The translations under genes were made by a program, and so were the position numbers. Shown here one piece after another: positions 31,329 to 40,703 of a stretch of DNA of 64,000 nt; within the stretch, counting starts at the first letter, position 1, and each line of letters begins with the position of its first letter. A model generated the notes under the pieces. It saw nothing but the letters and a program-made list of their open reading frames with translations, was not told the origin of the DNA and ran no database searches. Source of the DNA: Blattamonas nauphoetae (Eukaryota; Preaxostyla; Oxymonadida); contig JARBJD010000049.1 in assembly GCA_033064195.1 (NCBI GenBank), forward strand, positions 62,001 through 126,000, written 5' to 3'.

Positions 31329-34300
31329 ATGATTGATTTTCACGACAGTTTCCGTAATACCATTTCTGGACAACTCACAGAATCAATCGGTTTTCTCTCG
31401 TCTTCACAATTTATTCCGCTTTTCCCTGCAACTTTAATCATATTTTCGTCAATGATTAACACTTTTTATGATTTTTTGGCAGATCTCCTCGATTCAGACT
31501 CTGAAAAGCCACGCAACGAAGTGAAACCAACTATTCTTACCCTTCAAACGAACAATGTCTTTGATAAGAATACGACAGAGCATCTAAATTCTCGCCTTAA
31601 TACTATTAGACAAACATCGTGTTCTTCAATGAGTCAGGTATCCACAGAATCTTCACAGTCCATCTTCAATCATTCATCAAATTCTCTCTCTTGGACAGGA
31701 TAATCATGAAAATCGACTGACTATTCGACTTTTTACATCAAATAGTCGAGATTTATCGAGTAGTGACATTAAAATACTTGCGACACGTCTGAAACAGGCC
31801 GTCTGTCTCCTTTCGTTCGTAACTTTTCAGCAAAATGCCACTCCGCGAGTGTTGTATCTGTCTGTTCTTCTCAATTTCGTTCCGACTCGAGAAGTTATGA
31901 GCCAACTCAACGAATCGCTCGGAATAAACTTTTTGAATAAATGGCTACTCACAGACGACAGCTTTCTCGTTCTTGTCATCCTCCGAGTAATTTTCCATAT
32001 TAAAGATATCATTCCTTCCACTCTTAAGACTCTGATCGCCTCCACGTTGCGGAGACAAAACAGAGGAGACCAATTTTTGAAGGTTGTCATTCCAGCGATC
32101 CTCCCCATCCTCTCTCTCCCTCAGACAGTCCCTCCAAGACTATCCACCAACCATACACCTGCAGCTCCTCCCAAAATACTCCCAGACCCAACATCGCACC
32201 GCCCACTGAAGCCACTTTCTGGACCAGCATCATCTTCCACCACACCTCCATCACCTCCGCAACTGCCGTTGTTCCTCCCTCCACTCCCAACGGAAGGACC
32301 ACTGCTTTTCGAGGCCAACACACCATCTTCAATGATGGTCTCGCTTCCTCCGTCTCTTCCGTCCTCCATTCCTCCTCCACTTCGATCGTCTTCTTCATCG
32401 TTCCCTCCTCCTCTCCCTCCCTTCACTGGCAACGTCGACGAAGACCAGTCATTTGGCCTGCCCTACAACAACAACAGAAACATGGGAATTTCGGGATCAG
32501 ATGCGGCGATGATTGGTCTGATCGATGAGCTCACCAGAAAGAACACGTACATCAACATTGCTCGGACACACACCAATCCATACGCCGTCAGCCCGTCGTT
32601 CATTCCGCCGGAGGTCCAAAAGGCTCATCCCGCTCCATTCGTTCCTCCCACCATTCATATCGCCAGCTCACGCTCACCAAATCCGACAAGTTCTCTCTCC
32701 AGACAACATTTGAAGAAGCGGTACACAATCCGAGAGAAACCAAACGTTGTTATTCGACACTACCTTCCCGAAAACAACAAGAATCCCTCTCAACTCCGCT
32801 CATCTCGACTGATCTCGGCTGCTGTGGACGGAATCCAGCAAGACCTATCGAACCAATCATCGCGACACTCCCCCTCTCCCCCTGCCTACCCCACCATTCC
32901 GTACGCTCTCCCGCCGTCCATTGCTGTCCCAAAGCATCTCCCACACGGCCCGATCATGGCAGGGGAGAACCTTCCACCATTCCAGCGGATCATGGCAGTG
33001 TATGTGAACAGCAACCTCGGCGCGTGGTATGTCGGTGGACGCAAACCTCCGTCGTCGCCGACCGAGTATCTCGGAGGATCAGTTGGGAGCGATGCAGATA
33101 AGCACAGCCTTCCAACTGTTTCGTTCTACTCGCCGTCGGTTTCAGGACGTCCTTACGCTTCTGATGCGGAGTGGCCGTCCATCGCTCGAGGTTCTGACAT
33201 CGTTGAGACGATCATTCCGTCAACTCTCTCAACCACGTCCCAGCCAGCGCTTCCCCCTCCTCCGCAACCAATCCGTCTCAACCCCACACCACCATCGACC
33301 AACCCAACCACGCCCCATTATTCACCAACTCCTCTTCCGCAGACTCTCCCTCCTCCGATCCCCCACTCCAACACATTTCAACAAAGCACACACACACCAA
33401 CGACCTTCACACAAACACAATTCACTCCTCCACAGTTCAAATCACCCACACAATACACACAAACACAGTTCCCACAAAACCAGTTTACATCCACACATCT
33501 CCCTTCTCACCCACCTCCACACCAGTTTGCATCTCAGTCTGCACCAAGGCCATTCACACCAAACACACCTGTGCCAACACAGTTCACACCAGGACATTTC
33601 GCAATTGCTGCGGATTCTCCCCCACTCACTCCGTTCGTAACTCCCAGATACCTTCCAAGTGCCATCCCCCAAAACCACGAACCATTCAACAGACCGCCAA
33701 TTGAAAGACTTCCTAAACCTCCGATGCCACACACATCAGTCAACAGCCAGATCCCCATTCCTCCTCCACACAGACAGCATCTCCCGCCACCAAGGACGGA
33801 CAGTGACCCCTGGACAAACACACCCACCCCAGAATATGGAAACAGGACCAATCCAGCTGTCCCTTTGAATCCGCAACAGTCTCTCGATTTTTGGAACGGA
33901 AGACAAGGGTTCGAGAGACAACCCTCCAGAGACGCCTTTCCACCGCAAATTAGCCGAGACTTCAGGGATCAAGTGGACTCTCCATCAAACAGGAACGTGC
34001 AGGACCAGAGGACATCGCGAGACAGAAGGCACTCCCGAGACAGGCGTGACTCGCACAACCGCTACGACTCGCCTGCTCGTTCTCGGCGGGGGGATCGAAG
34101 ACGCAGGTCATACAACAGATACAGTTCGTCGCCCTCTCCCCCACCGACAACCTCGTCTGGTTGGGATTGTGTGAAAGCTGACACAGCCATCTCGATCACA
34201 GAGGATGATCTTGTCGACCCGAACACGTACTACCTCGACTCGAACGGAAATAGAATCCCGATCAGACAGCAAGCCCAACCGAAGAAAGCGCAGCAACAAG

Positions 34301-34476
34301 GATGGGGCACGTCTGGGCTCCCACCTGATGACACTTCTCGTTCGTCCCACTCCTCTACAAGAGTCAGGAACAGACGCCGGTCATATTCACGCTCTTCCTC
34401 CCGATCTCCTTCGCCTGCGAACTCTCATTCTTCTCGCTCTGGTTACCGGAGCCAAACTCATTACCATCCTCCTTGA
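31329..34476 (+). CDS. Pro-rich protein with RS-type C-terminus
   Basis: Two exons, 31329-31637 and 31699-34476 (1,028 aa from this ATG). The frame is open a further 138 bp upstream without an ATG, so the true start may lie in an unrecognised earlier exon. The N-terminal 260 residues are helical and globular-looking (for example LNKWLLTDDSFLVLVILRVI). They vaguely recall the helical bundle of TFIIS-N/PNUTS-like factors, but I cannot confirm that. Several hundred Pro/Ser/Thr/Gln-rich residues follow, with TQTQF/PPQF-type short repeats. An Arg/Asp-Arg/Ser C-terminus (DRRHSRDRRDSHNR, SRSSSRSPSP) resembles splicing-related RS domains. A nuclear mRNA-processing or transcription-coupled role is inferred. 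Confidence 0.72.
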
Positions 34477-34626
34477 AGGAGGGCATACACATTCTTCACA
34501 ACGGCGGGCAGTCACTTTTATGGGGAGACGGCAAACTTCGTTTTCGCCAGGCTTTTTCACTTGCTGGGTTTGATTCTCAACTACTTTTCTCTCATTTGAA
34601 CAACCAATGTCTTTTTCTTTGATAAA

Positions 34627-36823
34627 TCAACGTGAAATGGAAAGCGAGCGCGGAAGGCTCTCGAGGAGGACTGCCCGGATATGTCCGATCGCTGTTTGAT
34701 CTTCAGGCGCGAAGGAGTTTGTTTTATTGCTCAGGAAGAGTTGCCAGAGCGAGGTGAGTTGTCTGAGACTGGAGGCAGTAATGAATGGGATGTTGTCCTT
34801 TGGTTTGTTTAGAGCATCGGCAAAGTTGTGGAAGAGGAGAAGGATTTGCGGTGAGAGGAGAGAGTGTGGAGTGGAGAGGAGATGCGTTAGGTACGTTGTC
34901 GCCATGTCGAAAGGTTGCTGTTCATAGAGATGTGTCTGTGGAAAGATGAGAGTGACCAGAGATCGATCCCCAGATGAGACATGAGGGAGGGAAGTTGTGG
35001 CATTTTTGAGGCAGAGATGATACTGGCGGATGGTCTTAAGAAGGGCAAATGAAGAAGGGAGGATTGGTTGGGGAGAGTCTGGGGAAGAGGAGGAAGCAAA
35101 GACAGAGAGCATTGTCTGGATGAACGAGTCAGCTTCAGTAAATGGAGAGATCGTTCGGCTGTTCACCGATTGGAGATATTGCTGCATGCAAAGTGTGCAC
35201 AACGAAGTGACGTACGAGGTGAGGAAGGCGTGGCTGAATATCTTGGCTGGTGGGACAATGTTGAAGAGAGTGTGAAGTGTGGATGTGAAAGCAAAGGAGG
35301 AACACAATTCCGCAGATGTTTGCTAAACGAGTGATTAGAAAGAAAAACAAACCAATCCCTTTGAGAGTCTGGTGTTCTGTAAGTGTTGGAGTTGGAGGAC
35401 GGGCACGAGAGAGTGGTGTGTTTCGATGAAATGCGAATCAGAGAATCCCAGGAGGTTTGTGAGATACGCATGCAGATATTCAGTGAACATTGGGCTTGCT
35501 GGTGGTGGGAGTGATTGAGTCAGTGTGAGCAACAGCTGAATGACATGCAGACGAAGAGAAGGACGGGGAAGGAGAGAACTCAGCCGAGGAAGAACATTCA
35601 CGCTGTTCTGAACCTGCTGAGTGGGAGGGGAGAGAAGAACGGCGATGGGGATGGCGAGGATTGTGTAGCTTGGGTCGGGATGTCGTTGGAGGGCCTCAAC
35701 AAGATCAGCGACGTTGTTGGTGATGCAGTTGAGGAGGATGTCGCCCTCGCTGCTTTGTGGAAAATGGGAGTAGACAGTTGAAAAGAATGTTGCTTGATTT
35801 CGGGAGTTGACTGCTTGTCGCTGGCTGAGTGAAAGATGAAGAGTCCCAAAATCTATCCACGAAGAGCATTTCTGAGAGACAGCAGGAGGAAAAGAGACTT
35901 TTTGCTTCAAATGATCTGTTTTCAGGATCTCTACAATTCCTAACATTACATCCACAAATTCTTTATCATCCCCTTCCGCATTTTTTCTCAGATTGTCGAG
36001 AATATCTTCACTTTCAATGATGGATTGGTCTTTTGACAATGGCTGAGGAGATGCTTGATGTGACGGTTGATTTGTTGTATCTTTCTGAGAAAGTGAACGG
36101 ATAGCTGCGGTGAATTGTGCAAAGAGTCGATATAGTTGCTCATGGTTGAGAGATGATGTGAGTTCTGAGATTGGCAAAGACTCGAGAAATGAGACAAGAT
36201 CGCGACGATTTCCAAGAGCAAGATAGTCAATGATTGTCAAAGAAACAGATAGAGGATTCATTTCCGGTTTTTCTCGTCGTTTAGCATGTTGGGAGAAGAG
36301 TACTTGAAATTGTCCCAGCAAAGACAAGATATCGCTTGATCCCGAAAAGTGAAAAAGCTTGAGTAGTGAAAATATCTGTGTTGCTGATGAAAAGAATTGA
36401 TGACTGTCTCTGAATTGTGGTTGGGCTTGAGGGATGAATGATGAAGATTGATGGATGCCCAAGTCACTTATCTCTGAAAAACGACGACATCGGACAATGT
36501 ATTCATCAATAATCTTTCCTTTATTGACAATATCTTGCTCTGCTGGTTGAATTAATGTTGGTAGAGAAGAAATAAGCTGGAATAAGTGATACGAAAATTA
36601 GCATTGAAGATCAAAAATAAACTGTATAGATGTGTTGAGGACAGTGAGACATTGTGGATATAGACATATTCATTGTCTCTAAATGAGTACTTGTGTTCGA
36701 ATCAAGGTTTTCGAGGGATTTTGGATTGGTGCACAGTTGCCCCGAGATGAACTCGTTACTTGGTAAAAATATCACTTTTCGTCGAAATGTTGGATGCAAA
36801 GAATCTGTTTCATCTCGAATCAT
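34627..36823 (-). CDS. Unrecognised helical protein
   Basis: Three exons: 36623-36823 (or up to 36913), 35353-36576, 34627-35322. Both introns (46 and 30 nt) preserve the frame. From the ATG at 36823 the product has 706 residues. Thirty more coding-looking residues (ETVYILQSLSQRAIS onward) run up to a good acceptor at 36913, so an additional 5' exon is possible, but no donor with an ATG lies before the helicase stop at 36976. The protein is Leu/Ser-rich and mostly alpha-helical, with no signal peptide or membrane segment. It could be an alpha-solenoid scaffold. I recognise no family. Confidence 0.65.
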
Positions 36824-36975
36824 GTGTTTAAGTGACTCTTTGTGTAGGAAGGCGATTTTGATAATGGGAGAGATTGCTCGTTGACTCAAGCTCTGTAGGA
36901 TATATACGGTCTCCTAAAAACACACAAAAAGATAATTTCTTCAATTCTAGTGAAATGAGAAGCCATATAGAGGCT

Positions 36976-38575
36976 TCAATGCTTCCGAAAGTTCTTTTTT
37001 TGTTTTTTGTGACCGCTTTTCGGATCTTTTGTTGATCTAGATCGTTTTCTAGGAACAATCTCTTCATCATCAGGCTGACGATACGAATCATTCATCGAAG
37101 AAAATGATAATGGATCTTCTTCCTCATTTAAGAGAGATGCAGTGAGTGAGAGTGAATGAGCTCGCGACGTTCCTTCTTTCAACTCTTGGATTGCCAGTCG
37201 CTCAGCCTGCGTGACCTTCTCCTTGATTGGTGCCATCATCTCCGGAGTGATGGTGTGCATCTCCATCTTCCACGGCTCGTCTCCCTCCTTCGTCCTCTCA
37301 CTTGCGAGGGACGTCTCGATTTTTGTGAAGTCGATGGCGTCGTACTGCGTCACAAAGGTGAACGAGAGACCATAACGCCCAGCACGAGCTGTCCGACCCA
37401 CTCGATGCATGTACGTTTTGGTTGTTTTCGGCAGATCGTAGTTGATGACACAGTCGACTGATGGGATGTCGAGACCACTGTTTAGGGGAATGGGAAAAAG
37501 AGGTAATCACAACAACGAGAAGGTCACACCGTGATGCAACGTCTGTGGCAACAAGGATTTTCTTATCTCCTCTTTTGAACTTGTTGAGAGCTTCGAGTCT
37601 CCGTGGTTGGTCCATCGTTCCATACAATGCTTCAGCACTGAATCCTGAGGAGATACGCGAAAAAGAGATCAAACCAAGAATACTCAACACTTTGGAGACT
37701 CTTTGTGTGTTGACAGTCGTGCGTGTGAAGACGATCATTGTCTGACCTTCCAACTGGACGATTAGAGTGACAAATGTTAATAGTTTTTGATCAGCGGGAA
37801 TTAAGAGCATCTTTTGGTTGAGAGTTTCCACAGCTTGGTATTTGTCCGACACAGAAACCCGAACAGGGTCTTTCGTGCAAACTCGAAGCAATTTTTGGAC
37901 GTTGTTCGTCATGGTGGCAGAGAAAAGGAAGGTTTGTCGATTAGAAGGACAATTCTGGACGATGATATCAATTGATTCTTTGAAATCTGGCTTTAGAAGT
38001 TCATCAGCTTCGTCCAGGACAAGATACCTCACACGGCTTATTGAGAATCCTTTTGTTGATCGTAGATGATCAACAAGACGGCCAGGAGTTCCAACAATGA
38101 TGTGAGGATTTCTATTAAGACCAACAACCTGGGAATTCATGTCTGGAGAAGAAAGAAGGTAAAGGTGAGATGAGAGTCTTCCAAACCCATTCCTCCAACT
38201 ACAACAACTGTCTTCAAGCCTGCTACTTTACCAAGCTTTTGTAAAACTTCATCGATTTGATAGGCTAATTCACTATTCATCGAAAAAGAAGGAATATGGA
38301 CGATATGAGAGATTGACAACAGGGTGAAGATACCGAGTAGGCGCAACAATGACCGCAGCTGGATACGAATGCACAGACCGAATCAGATTATGAAGAATTG
38401 GAAGAGCAAATGCTCCAGTCTTTCCTGATCCTGTCTGGGCAAGACCAACAATGTCCTTCCCTCGGAGAGCTGGAGGGATCGATTCTTGTTGAATCTGAGT
38501 AGGAGTATCCCACTTGATCTTTGTACAAATCTCACATAGATCTGACGAAAGGCCAAGTTCAGCGAAAGTTGACAT
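36976..38575 (-). CDS. DEAD-box RNA helicase, DDX47/Rrp3-like
   Basis: Five exons: 38334-38575, 38187-38272, 37675-38142, 37530-37644, 36976-37477 (470 aa). All helicase motifs are visible: Q motif ([10 protein letters not shown]), Walker A (AQTGSGKT), PTRELA (restored by splicing), GG, TPGR, DEAD (VLDEADELL), SAT (FSATMT), the GLDIPSVD block and [11 protein letters not shown]. The C-terminus is basic ([10 protein letters not shown]). Sequence around the Q motif ([21 protein letters not shown]) fits the DDX47/Rrp3 group, which acts in nucleolar 18S rRNA processing. Intron 3 is only 30 nt. The ATG at 38575 lies 28 bp from the divergent start of the next gene. Confidence 0.93.
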
Positions 38576-38603
38576 ATTGAATCGTGGGGAGATCAAACTT
38601 CAC

Positions 38604-39776
38604 ATGTCATCCATTCTTTTAATAGCTTCTCTCGTATTAGGACGAGTGTTTGATCGTATCTTGCCCACCTTTTGCATAGTTTCAGATCATATTAACCCCC
38701 AAGCATTTCACTATCCAAAGAATACTACCAGCAGCCTCCCTTACCAATTCCCTGCTTCAAGACTTAGAGCAAGCAACAAAGACCTCCCAAGCAATTACGA
38801 TCTCAGACAGGTCAGTTTCTCCATGTTTCACGATACATTTTCAATTTAGCAATACCCAGATTCAGTCTCACTCAAAACTGTCTTGGAACAAGGAGAATGC
38901 CAATCTAGCTGGGCAATTTCCAGTACTGGTGCTTATGCAGATTCACTTTACATTCACAAAAAGATAAATATTGTTGCATCACCGCAATTTCAGGTTTCTT
39001 TCCACACCTCACATCTCTCACCATATTTACAGATGAACTGCGACACAGATTGTGCACCAGATCCATACCCAAATATTTGCCAACGTGTGTCGTTCCCAAT
39101 GACTTCATTTCAGCTAGGTGATTGCAAAGGAGGATCCGCTTATCTCGCCACAGCTTGTTTGCATTCTTTCCTTCTCTGTAAGATTTAACTGATAGTCCTT
39201 GGGAACTATGGTGTTGTTAGTCAAGATTGTGTCCCTTACCGATCAGTTAAGGGTGAATGCGCTGATTATTGTCAAGATAAAGCAGGCAAAATCACTGAGA
39301 CACCTTTCAAGATTCACAGGTTTACTTTTATCTCATCGCACAACCTTCAGTGACCTCTGTTCTGCAGTTATTGAGAAGGTCAGTGTGGATTTAATGAAGC
39401 AAGCAATCTACCAATACGGTTCAATTCTCAGTTTGTTTCTCCAGCGTTTTCATATGATTTCAGCGCAAATGGAGATATTCGAAGACATTCAGGGATATAA
39501 GACGGGAGTTTATCAACATTCATCACAGAAATCTCTCGGCTATCAAGCTATAAGGATTGTCGGGTTTGATTCTTCCGACTGTTCTCAGATCTTTTTTCTC
39601 GTGATTCAACTTTAAGATGGGGAACGGAAGGAGGAAAAGCATTTTGGCTTGTGCATGGATGTTGGGGAACAGGTTTTGGCGAGAGTGGACGAATTAAGAT
39701 TCTTGCTGGAAAGAATGAATGTTCAATCGAAAAGGGCTTCTATTTCTTTGCTCCTTGTGAGGATTTTCATTATTGA
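38604..39776 (+). CDS. Cathepsin B-like papain-family protein lacking all catalytic residues (pseudoprotease)
   Basis: Seven exons: 38604-38810, 38850-38993, 39033-39156, 39196-39319, 39351-39430, 39464-39563, 39617-39776 (312 aa). It has a signal peptide (SSILLIASLVLG) and a short propeptide. The mature fold starts at LPSNYDLRQ. Family landmarks are clear: EQGECQSSWAIS, SPQFQMNC, GDCKGGSAYL, GYKTGVYQH, AIRIVGWGTEGGKAFWLV, and GKNECSIE near the end as in cathepsin B. The oxyanion Gln is kept (Gln83). The nucleophile Cys is Ser (Ser89), the catalytic His is Gln (Gln254) and the Asn is Gly (Gly274). The gene has good splice sites and no stops, so it looks expressed and non-proteolytic. A 27-nt segment at 39087-39113 could be exon or intron, because both keep the frame. 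Confidence 0.85.
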
Positions 39777-40009
39777 TTCTTTTTTCACTTTCACTGTTGA
39801 ATTGTATTGGAATGATTGTGCCGTGGGAATTCCTTTTTCAATGAACTTTTGATAGAAAAAAGTTGATTAGAGAGGAGGATGAAGGATGTAGCTGGCAACG
39901 ATTTGATTATATTCCAAGTGTGAGCGCATCACAATGTTGCTGTGTTTTTTTTGGCGGTGACCGTTTACATCGACCCATTCATAACTTTCTCACATTCCAC
40001 ACAACTGCT

Positions 40010-40497
40010 ATGGAGGAGGAAGGCAAAAATATCACATACGAAAACACATATCGAATGACACCTGAGCAACGGGAAAAGTTTCTTTCGTTTTCTCTCCATT
40101 TTCGCAAAATACACATGAACTATTCTCCAGATTCAAATTTAACAAAATTGAAGAATCTACGCAGGCAATCGTCGATGGAATTATGAAAGATGCAAAAAGT
40201 GTGGAACTGGAATGCTCCTCCCTCTCTAAAAAGGTGAGTGATGCAGTCATTAGTTCAATTGTTGACATGATCAATACACCGAAAGATGAAAAGGGACAAG
40301 ACGCGGCTGATGGAACCCCAGTGGACTATCGATACAAAGTTGCCATTCAAACTACTGTCGGAGAAATTCAAGACCAGGGCGTTCGCATTTCATCACGATG
40401 CCTCTGGGATCCTCAATTCGACATGTCCATTTCAGTTTATTGCAATGCGCAGGGGAAATATTGTTCTGTGATCATATTTTGCATTTACTTCCAGTAG
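40010..40497 (+). CDS. Tctex1-domain dynein light chain (TCTEX1D/DYNLT2B-like)
   Basis: Two exons, 40010-40077 and 40131-40497 (144 aa). The N-terminus has ENTYRMTPEQREKFKFNKIE, matching the ENTYRM...P...F signature of the TCTEX1D1/D2 branch. The C-terminal half has KVAIQTTVGEIQDQGVRI, SRCLWDP and the final beta-strands ending YCSVIIFCIYFQ, the dimerising Tctex1 fold. These light chains belong to cytoplasmic, intraflagellar-transport or inner-arm dyneins. The gene converges on the large ASH-domain gene, another likely flagellar component, with 206 bp between stop codons. Confidence 0.92.
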
Positions 40498-40703
40498 AAC
40501 GAAGTTCATTTCATCATTTCGTTTTCAATCCTCATTCATCATTTTCTCCTCAAATTCTCTATTACTCCATCGTCCTCAGCTCGATTTTTGCTTCCATTCA
40601 GATCTGGATGCGATTCAACAAATTATGCCAAAATCAATGCATGCAGAGCCCGAAATGATGAAAGAGCAGAAAAATCAAAATGAGATGAAAAACAGGGCTT
40701 CAT

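Noticed and set aside
36914-36975. Extra 5' exon for the unrecognised helical protein using an ATG at about 36959
   Set aside because: The frame from that ATG does not join the next exon in phase, and no usable donor lies between it and the acceptor.
39087-39113. Possible 27-nt intron in the pseudoprotease gene
   Set aside because: It has GT-AG ends and keeps the frame either way, but would be the shortest intron here. I left it as exon and noted the ambiguity.
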